From assembly GCA_029339195.1 (NCBI GenBank), contig JAPTJF010000046.1, forward strand, positions 162,810-226,809: a stretch of DNA of 64,000 bases, read 5' to 3'. Shown in pieces: positions 11,201 through 21,358 of this stretch (position 1 is its first letter; every line of letters begins with the position of its first letter). This stretch comes from Micractinium sp. NFX-FRZ (Eukaryota > Chlorophyta > Trebouxiophyceae > Chlorellales > Chlorellaceae). The position numbers were made by a program, and so were the translations under genes. The notes below the pieces were generated by a model. It worked only from the letters and a program-made list of their open reading frames with translations. It ran no database searches and was not told where the DNA came from.

Positions 11201-11892
11201 CTTGAACCAGAGCAGCAGCTCCTGGGCCAGGGCTGCTCTCCAAGAATGCGGGGCAGGCAGGGCAGGGAGCGGGGGAGGGAGCGGGTTGGTTGCAGTGTGG
11301 GAGGGTGGATGGGCGAGAGGCAGCAAGCACGACAGGAGATGGGTTGGGGGGCGGGGGGCAAAGCGCAAGCGGAAGTGGGGACAGGGGCCCTTGCTGAAGC
11401 ACAGGCTTGCACGGTACCAGCACTACTGGTCAGCTGGCACGATTCACTGTGCATGGTGTCAACAAACCATCCACTCACCCTCCTCACGCGCCAGCGGCGG
11501 CTGCTCGCCCATGGCGGCGCTCACTGCGCACGCCTCCTCGGCGGCTCCTGTCAGCCGGTCCAGAGGCATCACACTGAGCGCCATCGCCTGCGCCAGCTCA
11601 TCTTCGTAACCCTGCGCCTTGCGCACTGCATCATTCAGCTGCGACAGCACCCGCACCTGCCCCTCGTTGCTGCCGCGCAGGTGGAGCGCCGCGGCGGTGC
11701 GCTGCCGAGCCGCCGCCGCCTCCTCCTGCGCCTGCAGCGGCGGCAGGCGCGGTGGTCGCGTCGATCGTTTCGCACCTCCATGCAACTTCAGGGGGTGTGG
11801 CACCGCCGCCGTGCAGCGCAGAGGCATCCCCAGGTCGTGCCGGCACGTCTGCTCACCTGCAGCTGGCGCGCCAGCTCCTCGTCCGAGTACAT
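8272..11892 (-). CDS. PNG1: Peptide:N-glycanase (PNGase, NGLY1/PNG1) with C-terminal F5/8C-like domain
   Basis: Cytosolic transglutaminase-fold amidase that strips N-glycans from misfolded ERAD glycoproteins. Exons: 11892-11857, 11731-11479, 11232-10950, 10736-10653, 10359-10323, 10074-9956, 9646-9033, 8816-8272; 656 residues, in phase. Two CxxC-type zinc pairs (LPCDACG; YRCTSGRC) precede the signature [20 protein letters not shown]. The catalytic triad is complete: Cys179 (GRCGEWA), His206 (FEDHVW), Asp223 (HLDPCE). After the catalytic core, about residues 320-520 resemble an F5/8-type-C (galactose-binding-like) module (YAFDGQPHTKWLDF, YALTSANDSPERDP), where animal enzymes have a PAW domain. 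There is no N-terminal PUB domain; the N-terminus has short acidic helices, one loosely like a ubiquitin-interacting motif. The start is the Met of MYSDEELARQLQ. Confidence 0.93.
10749..10776. repeat. AGCAC pentanucleotide repeat in PNGase intron
   Basis: Five or so tandem copies of CACAG/AGCAC directly upstream of the acceptor of PNGase exon 4. Confidence 0.75.
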
Positions 11893-12592
11893 TTCGGCTT
11901 GTTTGTGAAGCTGAGATCAACCAGCTCATCGCGAGGAAGGCCCAAGAAGTTTTGAGGCGGCACAGCAGGACACAGCACCGCGGGGCGCAGGCGCCAGGAC
12001 TGCGCCAAGCAGGCTCGCAAGCTTCCTACGCATCCCGCCAGTGATTGCTGCGTGTTCCTCAGGGGTGTCAGTGGTTCTGGTACTCCTGTAAACTGCCCCC
12101 CATACCAGTTGCTGATTAGAAGCAATCCTGCCGCGCTGGAGGTCTCACACAACTGGCCGCCACGCTATCTGCCGCATGCTAGGTGCATGGCTACATGTGG
12201 AAACCGTGTGAAGGTGACCGAGCGAGTGATTGGGCGAAGCGTCACATTCCTTCAGGTGCAGCAGCACCTGCAGCTACAGATCAGACAGCGACGGCAGGCC
12301 GGGCACCGGTGCCAGTGCGGACGGCGGCTGGCCAACGTGGGGAGCTCATCGACAACGTTCGAGTACCGCTCGATAAAACCGCCCATCGAAAACGCTCCTT
12401 TCAATCAAGAGGAGAGGAACCGGGCACAATGCACGGGGATACCAAGGGCAGGTGTCGGCAAGTCCAAGGCCAGCCTTTTATTGCGCGCTCAACCATGCGA
12501 GCCGCTTTTTGAATACCGCCTGCGTCAAGGAGCTTGTGTGCTACCTGACACAGAGCTTTGAAGTGAGCCCAGAACACAAGCGTGCAGCATAC
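11893..12592. promoter_or_regulatory. Divergent intergenic region, PNGase / coiled-coil gene
   Basis: Seven hundred bases between two divergent starts. I found no homologous coding segment and no clear TATA box. Expected to hold both promoters and 5' UTRs. Confidence 0.45.
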
Positions 12593-14981
12593 ATGTTGGT
12601 ATTTGTCGCCGTCTTGGGCGTGGTTCTGCTCCTCGGGATATTAGAGAAAAGGTGCTGGGGAACAAGGGAAGCGGTGCGCCGTTCTAATCGAGGCGCCGTG
12701 CAGTTTCTGGGTTGTGGTGCCGCCACCCGCTGCCAGTGGCGCCGTCCCTTGCCGCCACGCCTGCCAGCCTGGGCTGCAGCTGCAAGTGGCAGAGGTTGGT
12801 GGGTTGCTGCGTTCAATCTGCAAGCACGTCTCCCACACATATTGCTGCCATCACTGTCCGTGCAGTGAGACGAAGAGGCTGCAGAGGTTGGTGACGGACC
12901 TACAGGAAGCTGAGGGGCGCACCGAGAGGCGCTGCCACACGGCCCTGCAGTGCGTGCAGGTGCGCGCTGCGGCGGCAGGACAGGCCGCCAACAAGCGCAG
13001 CACACTGTAGTTGTATAGCTCATCACATGACTGGACGCTGCGGAGTCGTGCGCAGACCCATTCCCAGTCATGCCTGCCCGCTTGGCTGCAGGAGTTGTTG
13101 AAGTCTGCAGCTGATGCGGAGGCTTCTATCATCAAAGAGACACACTCGGAATGTGCGCAGCTGCAGGTGCAGCTGGCGCAGCTGAGGTGGGTGGCCCGAA
13201 GGGCCTGTAGTGTAAGAGAGGCCTTGGTGTGGGACTGACGTGCATGACTGGAGGAGGGCAGGAGTTGGTGCGGCGAGGCAGCAAAGTGGGCGGAGCTGGT
13301 GCTACCGTGCTGGGAGGAGGGCAGGTTTCCCAAGCCAGGTGCGACGTGTTGTAAGCCCACAAGGGAGGCAGCTCGTGTATTGGCAGTCTGGGAATCCCCA
13401 GCTGCAGCACCTACGCCTTTTCAACAACACAAGGAACTTGCCTGGCCTTGTGCTGCCCCTGCAGGGCAGAGAAAGAAGCGCTGGCACGTGCACTGTCGCA
13501 GGCTGGGCTGGATGCCAAGCGAGCGCTGGGCAGCATAGCCGCCAGCAGCAAAACCGCGCAGGTGAGGTGCCTGCAGTGCCTGCTGTGATGTGTGTGCTAT
13601 GCGAATGCGCATGCTCGCATGGGTGTGCCCCCGCCCCCATGCACTACGCTCTGCCACACCCATACGCCACAACCACCGTTAACATTGCTCTTTTGTCAAA
13701 TGTGGTGCAGTGACACCCCACTGGTCTGCACATGCCTACCAGGAAACCCACCAACACCCAACTTTCCATGCTCGCATGCAGGAAGAAAAGAGGCTGCGCC
13801 AGCAGGCAGAGCGAGATCGTGCGGCCGCACAGGCGGAGCGCCTCGAAGCAGTGGCGGCCCAGCAGGAGCAGAGGAAGCTGCGTCAGCAGGCAGAAGCCGA
13901 GCGTGCAACCGCACAGGCGGAGCGCCTGGATGCACTGGCAGCCAAGCAGAACGCCGAAAAGTGTCAGGAAAAGGTGGGCCAGGGATGCAAGGCCATTGCT
14001 GATGTGCACAAATGGTGCTGGCATGCAGCGCCTGTTTGACATGCACATGCTTGACCTTCACTCCCCACCAGGCTGTGCTGTTTCCCTCTCCCCTCTTTGC
14101 CCCCACACCTTACCTATACGCCCTATGGTGCCCTGCCGGCGCAGGCAAAGCTTGAAGTGACAGCTCTTGAAGAACGGCTGGGCCGGGAGCAGGATGCGCG
14201 GTGGGAGGCGGAGCAGCAGGTGCAGACTGCGCGGCGGGAGGCAGACAAGCAGCAGCGGCAAGCCGACCTCGATGCCCGCATTCAATCCCATCGGCTGACA
14301 GCTGAGCAAACTGCACGGCAGCAAGCAGAGGCGCGCGTGCAGACCGCTGAGCGGCAGGCTGCTGCTGATGCGGCTCAGCGGCGCGATGCAGAGGCACTCT
14401 GGCAAGCAGCGACGGAGCGGCAGCAGGCAGCAGAGAAGCGCTGCCAGGCGGCCGAGGCGCGTGCACAGGCAGCAGAGCAGAACTTACGTGAGGCAGAGGA
14501 CCGCTGCCGAGCCGCAGAACAGCGTTCGCAGCAGCAACAGCAGCAGCAACAGCGGCGGCAGCAGCGACAAGAGCCACAGCCAGCAGCCAGCAGCGAAAGC
14601 GCCAGTGCCAGGGATGAGTGGCTCAGCAGGCAGCGCTTGCAGCAGCTGGAGTTGGCTGCACGCATTGGCAGCACAGATACGGCAGCCTTCAGCAAGCCCT
14701 GGGACCAACTGACACCGTCTGGGCGCCAGGTGGCGCTTGCGGCAGCCAACCCGGTCTTGGTGTCCGCCTATAACATACACCAGCTGCAGAAGGCTGACCC
14801 CCCGCGTGCCTCACTGGCGACGCAGCCGCTGCGTGGCCGGGGCGACATCAGGAAGGCGCAGGCCGCGGTGCACCCGGACTTTGGCAAGGCGGGCGCTCCC
14901 GCTTTTGTGGCAGAGCTGTTTGGCCGCGCCTCCCGGGTGATCAACGCGGCTGCTGAGGTGGGGACCGCCAGCATGGCATGA
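12593..14981 (+). CDS. Membrane-anchored coiled-coil protein, family not recognised
   Basis: Exons 12593-12651, 12866-12959, 13092-13186, 13465-13561, 13782-13973, 14145-14981; 457 residues, all phases agree. The model starts at an ATG that opens straight into a hydrophobic helix (LVFVAVLGVVLLLGIL), a signal anchor or uncleaved signal. An upstream start without ATG in that frame was not chosen. Residues about 20-340 are almost continuous heptad-like coiled coil rich in Ala, Gln, Glu and Arg, with recurring units such as QQAERDRAAAQAERL and QAAEARAQAAEQ. A poly-Gln run follows, then a C-terminal ~130-residue segment that looks globular (FSKPWDQLTPSGRQVALAA ... HPDFGKAGAPAFVAELFGRA). Tethering or scaffolding is a guess from shape only. 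Exon structure is well supported, function is not. Confidence 0.65.
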
Positions 14982-15296
14982 TCTGTACACGTTGCTTTCC
15001 CTTGTCATTCTACTTACTCCCCGCTGGCATTCAAGGCGCTGCCTCCCAAGTGTACTGCCGTATTATATTTCTCAACAAAAACAGCACTCAACTTGCAATG
15101 GATGCGTGCTCTATCTTGTCGCGGCTCGTGCTGGCGCAGAGGCAGAGTGGGCAATTAGAGACCGGGATCAAGATGGTACAAGTGCTTAGAGCACAGCCGT
15201 GGCGTCTCAAAGCGGGGACAGCAGGGAGGCACATGAGCAGCTTGTCGGGAGAGAGATCAGGGGGGAAGCGGACAAGCTTGCAAAAAACCCGGATGT
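14982..15296. other. Convergent 3' intergenic region
   Basis: The 315 bases hold 3' UTRs of the coiled-coil gene and the ARM-MYND gene. No further feature seen. Confidence 0.5.
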
Positions 15297-17053
15297 TCAT
15301 GGGTCCTCGGCTGCAGCAGCGGCTGCGGCGGCTGCAGCAGCAGCAGCAGTGGCAGCGGCAGCCTTCAGGCGCTTGCACTCGGGCTTGTGCGCCTTCCAGT
15401 GGGCAGCGATGCAGGCGTCGCTACAGTATCGCACGGTGCGGCACGCGCTGCAGCGGCGCAGGTGCTGCGTGGCGTTGCACCCCTCTGCTGCGCACACCCT
15501 CGCAGGCTGCTGCTGCTGCTGATCTGGGGCATGCTGCTGCTCTAGGGGCTGCTGCTGCTCCCGGGCATGCTGCTGCTCCCGGGCATGCTGCTGCTCAAGG
15601 GGCTGCTGCTGCTCCCGGATGCGCTGCTGCTCCCAAGCAGGCTGCTGCTGCTCTGGAACATGCTGCACAGCGTGTGGCCTGCAGTCAGGGTGCATGCCAA
15701 GGGGTGGTGACCTGGGGTGGTAACGTGTGCCGAGGGGTGCAGCCACATGACAGGAAGAAAGGAAGGGAGGATGGCAGGCAACAGGCAGCACCCAGCGACT
15801 GCATGAGCCAGCACTGAGATAACCCACCTGCCGGTGCCTCCCTCGGGCTCAGGGTGGACGCTGATGCTGGGCAGCAGAATGGCGGCAAGCAGAGGGTGCA
15901 TCCCTGGCGATTGCACGGGGGGCGCGCTGATGGCTGCAGCGTCGGTGACAGAAACGATTCGTGCGAGGGCTTCCGCCGCACCCTGCCGCACGGGTGCGCT
16001 GCCGCTGCTTGCCAGCCGCTCCAGCGCCGCCGTACCCCCTGCCAATGTGATGGCCGCAGTGTTGAGTGGGCTGGCAGCGGCCATGCACTTGAGTGTGCTC
16101 GCTGCCATGGCCTGGACTGCGCCGCTGTTGCTGCGCAGGCGTTCGCACACACGAGCAATCGCGCCGCTGGCCACCAGGTGCAAGGCTAGGGGCGCGCAGT
16201 TTGCCGCCAGGTTGCCCAGCACCGCGAGTGCATGCTCCTGGATGACATCGCTGCCGCTGTCCAGGCAGCGCAGCAGGCACGGGATGGCTTCTGCCGAGGC
16301 GAGGGCCGCTGCACTGCCTGGGCCTTCCCGAGCCAGGTTGCACACCGCAACAGCCACCGCTTCCTGAGTTTCCCCGCGGCAGCGGGGCAGCCGGTGCACG
16401 AGCGTTGCGGCGGCCCCAGCCAAGGCTGCGGGCGGGATGCATCCGGTGAGGTGTGCCAGCACGTATGCCGCCTCCCTATGCACATGTGGGCTGCTGTCGT
16501 CCCGCAGGTGCCGCAGGAGGTCTGGGATGACGGGGGCAATCAGAGCGGCCGCCCCGCTGCCGGTGCACAGGTTGCGCAGCGCCAGGCACATGTGGGTCAG
16601 CACCAACTCGTCGCTGGCGCTGCTCAGATGCTGCAGCAGGGCTGGCGCCGCGCCTGCCTCCAGGAGCGCGTCCTTGTTGGCTGGGCAGTCGCGCGCCAGC
16701 ACGGCGACAGCGAACGCTGCCTCGCTTTGGGTGTCCTCACTATCGCTTGTGGCCACCAGCCGCACCAGGGCTGGTGCCGCGCCAGCGGCCGCCACCGCTG
16801 CCTGAAAGCCGGGTTGCTGGCACAGGGCGGCCACGCAGTCTGCAGCTGCCGCGTGCACCGCAGCACTTGTGGACCCCAGGCGCTCCACCAGCACAGGGAT
16901 AGCGCCTGCACCTGCTGCAACGGCCGCCCTGCCGCTGGGGTCGGCAGCTAGGCGGGACAGAGCGCGCGCTGCCTGCGCCTGTGCTGCGTGACTGTTGCTG
17001 CGCAGGTGCCCCAGGAGTGCTGAGATGGCCTCTACGCCGGGAGGCGCAGCCAT
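15297..17053 (-). CDS. Armadillo-repeat protein with C-terminal MYND zinc finger
   Basis: Two exons, 17053-15828 and 15678-15297, in phase; 535 residues. Exon 1 from MAAPPGVEAISALLGHLRS is a solenoid of about nine to ten ARM repeats with the usual pattern (AIPVLVERLGS, VLARDCPANKDALLEAGAA, CLALRNLCTGSG, HALAVLGNLAANCAPLAL). A Gln/Glu-rich spacer made of repeats like EQQQPLEQQHAREQQ follows. The end is a canonical MYND finger (CAAEGCNATQHLRRCSAC, then RYCSDACIAAHWKAHKPEC) with all seven Cys and the His in place, then a poly-Ala tail. ARM and MYND modules both bind peptides, so an adaptor role is likely; the partner is unknown. The open frame continues 5' of this Met, but the chosen start gives the first ARM helix directly. 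Confidence 0.85.
15305..15355. repeat. GCTGCAGCAG-type run encoding poly-alanine
   Basis: Short GCN/CTG-rich run that reads as about 15 alanines near the C-terminus of the ARM-MYND protein on the minus strand. Confidence 0.7.
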
Positions 17054-17624
17054 GTTGAACTGCCGGTCTGGCTCGCTGGCGGCGCAGGCTGGGCTGGCTG
17101 GCGGCAACCGCCTGGCTGGCCGGATGGCGGGCTTAGCCTGAGCGTACTCTAAGGGAAGCTGGTCACGTGGTAATCTGTGCTGAGTCGTCCACAACAGATG
17201 AAGCCTGCAGGTCACGCAGCAAAGGCCCCCGTTAGCGAGGGAGCCAGAGCCACGCGGGTCGAGGGCACGGCGCGGGCGGCGCTGCTGACGGTGGCCTCGC
17301 CACACCCTTGCCTGGGTAGTCGCCAGGCCTTGGAGCCGCGCGTTTCAAGTCACGGCACCGAACCGATGCAGCTCTCGGGAAACAAGACAGGCAGCGCGTG
17401 CGCTTACAAGGCTGAGCGCTGGGGAAACACAGCCGGGGATGCAGCCGCGACTATTCCCAGGCTGATTTGAACTCCTATTCGCAAAGCCGCGTAGGGGGCA
17501 CGAGAGCCGCGCCTTGTTGTGCGCTGGCCATGATGCGGTGGCGCCACTGCAGCATGCGGCGGCCGCCGGGCCCCGCGGGGCAGCGCATCATGCAGCTGCT
17601 GTCTCTGCTGGTCTGGTGATAGTG

Positions 17625-17637
17625 TATATAATATTTT
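17625..17637 (+). promoter_or_regulatory. TATA-box-like element
   Basis: TATATAATATTTT in otherwise GC-rich DNA, about 110 bases before the micro-ORF start at 17744. Could be a core promoter for a plus-strand transcript; the motif is the only evidence. Confidence 0.35.
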
Positions 17638-17743
17638 CACAGTAGGTGGCAGGTTCTTGCAATTGTTTTTGCCTCGTCTTGGTACAGACGCAAATTTTGA
17701 AACCAGAGTGGGTACCCGCTCAGGCCCGTTTGACCCACAAGAC

Positions 17744-17982
17744 ATGGACCCGGCCCTGGCCAACTTGCAGGTAGGTGCCATCTACTTTCACACCTCGTTC
17801 TACAAATGGTCATGTCACACTTATTTAACATGAAGGTTCGGTTGCATGCCTGCCACCAGGGGATCATGCCACCTCCCACCAGGGGCTCCGTTACTGGTCC
17901 CCTTGAAGCTGACGGGGTCAACTTGAACGCATACCTGCCAGCGCTTTGGAAAAGAGCAACGGCGCTTGGCATCGCAGTGTGA
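17744..17982 (+). CDS. Possible two-exon small ORF (49 residues), doubtful
   Basis: Exon 17744-17770 (MDPALANLQ) ends at a good GTAGGT donor. An acceptor at 17857-17859 continues in phase into 17860-17982, reading PPPTRGSVTGPLEADGVNL, then NAYLPALWKRATALGIAV and a stop. The splice sites are good and a TATA-like box lies upstream. The product matches nothing I recognise and could be a fragment of a decayed gene or mobile element. Confidence 0.2.
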
Positions 17983-18498
17983 GGCACAGACGCATGCACA
18001 GCTAGTGTGATCTCGTTACATCTCAGACTCATCAAAGTTCGGGACGTACAGGGACGGACGGCGGAAGTGTGACCGCTCCCGCTTACTCCCGCGGTCAGCA
18101 GAGACGGCAGCGGGGTAGCGGCGGCGCTCCCCACCCTGCCTGGGGTTTGCCACTAGTGGTCAAGAGTACTCTCTCTTGAGCATGTCTAGCAAAGACATAT
18201 CATGTACTAGAGCCCAAACCGCCTCCCATGCCGGCAAGCGAGCGCGGTATCCAGCCGGTATCCGCCCCGGGCCGGCGGCTCCATTGCTATTGAGGGGGTT
18301 ACAGTCTGTTTGCAGCAAACAAGGTATGGCACTGACCCCTGGACAGCATGGCCTGCCAGGATTGCAAGCAAGTAAGGACGGCAGGGGAAGCACTGCTGTG
18401 ACACAGCGGCGGACTGATGCAGCAGGCCGAGGGGGAACAAGGGGGGAAGTGAATGGGGCGGCGGAAGGGTACCACAAGTTCATTGCAGGGTGGAACCC

Positions 18499-18514
18499 AC
18501 CACAACGTTGTGGT
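18499..18514. other. 16-bp perfect palindrome
   Basis: ACCACAACGTTGTGGT is its own reverse complement. It lies in the intergenic region about 530 bases upstream of the plus-strand MYND gene. It could be a dimeric factor site or chance. Confidence 0.4.
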
Positions 18515-19047
18515 TAACTGTTGACGCATTGCAACGATTTGGCGGACTGCTTGGCTGGGTAAGGGCCGCCGCATTCCTGGCTGCATTCATTCCTGCCAGC
18601 CTGCCCCGCTGGTGCCTGCTGGCGCCTGCTGGCGGCGCCTGTCATGTATCGAACCAGAGCACCGGCTAATCTTTCGGTTGCGGCTCGGGACTGAGTAGTG
18701 CACCAGCTAGTGCAGCGCGTGTGGAGGGTGGAGGGTGGAGGGTGCACCCAGCTCGACCTCCTCGGACGACACAAAACCGCTCACTCCTGCGGGGAGCACA
18801 GCTGAGGAGTGGGGGACGTGTGAGTTCAGCCATTTCGGTGCGTGTGCGGGCAGCAGAGCGGCCCCTTGAGGCCGCCGCCTACTCACCGGCACCGCCCACC
18901 AGGCCAGGCGCCGGCGCCGGGCGCGCCGGCCGCTGAAGCCATGGCGCCCGTTTCTGAAGTAGTACCACCTTGCGCCCGCCCACTGCCTGCAGCCGACTTC
19001 AGAGTGCAGCAGCCTGAGGCGCAGCCGACCCCCGCAGCAGCAGAGTC

Positions 19048-20969
19048 ATGCCCCCAGCGGGCCTGCTGGCAGAAAAGCTTGCGGCCGCCACCGCAGTGCC
19101 ACCAGAGCAGCGCACTCCCGAGGTGCACAGCTTCATCGAGTGTTGCGCGCTGCAGGAGGAGTTGAGGGAGATGCTGCAACCGTGCAGTGCAGCGCCTCTG
19201 GATGAGCAGCACGCCCGCCTGGCGGCGCTCAAGTTGGTGCGCGCCAACCACGTGTGTGCCACGCCCTCCCTCGCCGACGCGCGCTTCACAAACATGTTCA
19301 TGCACCAGGCACTGGGGCGGGCAAGGCAGCACTTGGCGCGCACGGGTGGCGAGGCTAGCGGGCTGCCGCTGCTTCAGATCGCCGCTCTGCTCCGCGCAGA
19401 CTGCAGCCTGGGCACTGTGCTGCGAGCAGTTGCGGGCATGCCGCCGCCCCCCGTCCAGCAGGGCAACATCCACTTTGTGTCCACGCTGCTGGAGTGCCTG
19501 CTTCAGCCGGCGGTGCGGCGCCAGCTAGAGCCCCAATTGGCAGAGCTGCAGGCAGGGCTGCCTGAGCCCCCGCTCACTTTCGACCACATGCTCGCATATG
19601 TCGCCGAGAGCGCTGTGCCGGTGGCCGTCTATGCGGGCAGCACCTCCCCAGCGGCCCAAGCTCTCCTCAGGCACGCCGCCTGCAAGGCCTGGCCTGACGA
19701 GGCGGTGTGCATGTGTGCACTTGTGTGTGTGTGTGTGTGTGTGCATGGGAAGCTGGTGCTTGTCTTGTCTTGTGGTTATGACTGCCCGCTTGCATATGCC
19801 CGCCCCGCTGGGCTCCCCTGAATCAACCGCTGCCGCCGCCCTCATGCATGCTCTCTGCTTGCAGGGCAGCGGTGGCTCTGCTGCCAAGGCTGGCGGCCAC
19901 AGACCAGCCTCCAGCTGCCACCCTGCGCCTGCATGCGTCGGCGGCCACGGCGGCTGCCTTCCTCGGCGACGAGCGCTGCTGGGCCCTCAAGGCAGCTGCA
20001 CGGCAGGCGGCGGAGCAGGCGGGCAGCGACTACTTCCAGGCACACGAGGGCTATGGCTTGGCCAGCCTTGCGGCGCTGCAAACCACGGCACCACCGCCCG
20101 ACCCGCCCGCTGCAGTGCTGGCGTGGCTGCGCCAGGCATGCGCGGCGCACCGCCGCTGCAAGCGCCTGCTGCCACGCGTGTGGCTTGAAAACCTGGAGGA
20201 CCACGTATCTGCACAGGAGGCGGAGCCCTGGTTGGAGCAGCTGAGTGGCGAGGGCGGCGGCTGGCGGGCTGCGGATGCCGAGCTTGTCGCCCGGATAAGT
20301 CAACAGGAGGCGCTGGCCCTGCAGCAGCTGCTGGCAGACCCAAATGCCTCCTTGACGTGCGGCGGCTGCGGCAGGGTGGCGATGCACCTGCGCCGCTGCT
20401 CTGCCTGCCGCCAGGTGCAGTACTGCAGGTGATGACTCCGTGGGAAGGGGCGTGGGGCGGGCACATGCGCGTGGGTGGGTGGGTGGGTGGGTGGGGTCGG
20501 GAAGGGGGGCCGGGAAGCCCCGCCCCAGGGGGAGGGAGATACAGAGACTTGTGCTGGCGGGGCTTGCTTTGTGTGGCAGGGGAGCTTGTGTGTCGGGTGC
20601 TGTGGCACCCGAGATCCACTGTGCTTCGTCTCCCCTCCCCTCGGGCCTCTCTGCCTGCAGCGTGGAGTGCCAGCATGCGCACTGGCCGCACCACAAGACC
20701 GCATGCAAGCGGCAGCAGAAGGGGGAGCAGGCAGCAGGTGCAGCTTGCTGCAGCATGCAATGTGGGCATAGTCAACCTGGGGTGATGCGCGCTGGCCGAT
20801 GCTTGCGCTGGCTTGTGCTTCACCTGCAAGCTGCCACTTGCCTGCTGACCGATGGGCCGTGCCCCCCCGCTGCACTCTTATTGGCACTGGACATGCAGAC
20901 AGGGAGACCTGCTAACCGAGCAATGCACCCTTCCCACTGCCCCATGTTATTGCAGGTGCTGGCCGCTGA
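19048..20969 (+). CDS. MYND zinc-finger protein with helical N-terminal region
   Basis: Exons 19048-19706, 19865-20428, 20661-20737, 20956-20969; 437 residues, phase consistent. The first ~380 residues are Ala/Leu-rich helices with no family I recognise (FIECCALQEELREMLQPC, FMHQALGRARQHLAR). Residues about 390-430 form a MYND finger split over exons 2 and 3 (CGGCGRVAMHLRRCSAC, QVQYCSVECQHAHWPHHKTAC) with the full C2-C2-C2-HC ligand set. The donor of exon 1 (GT before GTGC) was chosen because it alone joins the two reading frames. The last tiny exon is uncertain: other 3' ends within about 21035 are possible. The finger resembles that of the divergent ARM-MYND neighbour, suggesting a common source. 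Confidence 0.75.
19723..19743. repeat. (GT)n microsatellite in intron 1 of the MYND gene
   Basis: About ten GT dinucleotides, shortly after the exon 1 donor. Confidence 0.85.
20474..20493. repeat. (GGTG)n microsatellite in intron 2 of the MYND gene
   Basis: Five tandem GGTG units in the intron between the two halves of the MYND finger. Confidence 0.8.
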
Positions 20970-21358
20970 GCTGGCGCCTGCGTGGACCGCGGCAGCGCTG
21001 GAAAGACCAAGTCTGCCTGGGGAGCCATGTTAAGCGCTGTGCAGAGCGGCACTGCTCAGGCTCAGGGTGTGCCAACCACATGCATGCAAAACCAACTGCT
21101 GAACATGCGTTGTTGCTGCTTTGCCCACAGCTTCAAGAGCCCATTGTGAGGCGAGCTGTGAGTGGCGTCGGCAAACAAGGCATTGCAGCGGGGTAACCCC
21201 TGGAAAAGTGCACTCAGACAGCCCATGCTGACCTGCCCTGACAGCCATGTAGCAGGGCTGATGCAGCTTACACAAAAAAAAAAATGATCAATGCAAAGGT
21301 AACCATAAATAACATTGAATGCCGAAGTGGCAGTATCAGCTAGTGCACCAGTTGGGCA
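20970..21358. other. Convergent 3' intergenic region, MYND gene / LPMO
   Basis: Contains the 3' ends of both genes, an A-tract near 21273-21283 and a candidate minus-strand poly(A) signal. Confidence 0.5.
21268..21272 (-). terminator. Candidate TGTAA polyadenylation signal for LPMO gene
   Basis: TTACA on the plus strand, about 87 bases after the LPMO stop, next to an A-rich tract. Confidence 0.45.

Larger units (their letters stand above)
17054..19047. other. Two-kilobase divergent intergenic region between two MYND genes
   Basis: The longest gene-poor stretch here, with visibly lower GC around 17620-18060. It holds an AT-rich TATA-like element (17625-17637), a possible two-exon micro-ORF (17744-17982), a 16-bp perfect palindrome (18499-18514) and three copies of GGAGGGT near 18723. 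No recognisable protein domain. It presumably contains both MYND gene promoters. Confidence 0.5.

Noticed and set aside
10260..11609. A ~450-codon plus-strand frame opposite PNGase
   Set aside because: Antisense to PNGase exons 3-5, whose spliced product has a complete catalytic triad; the plus frame has no signature.
17054..17305. Possible 5' extension of the ARM-MYND protein
   Set aside because: The frame stays open upstream, but the extension is Arg/Pro-rich without ARM pattern; the chosen Met leads directly into the first repeat.
18160..18520. Overlapping open frames on both strands in the MYND intergenic gap
   Set aside because: No domain, no consistent splice chain, and frames of this length are expected by chance at this GC content.
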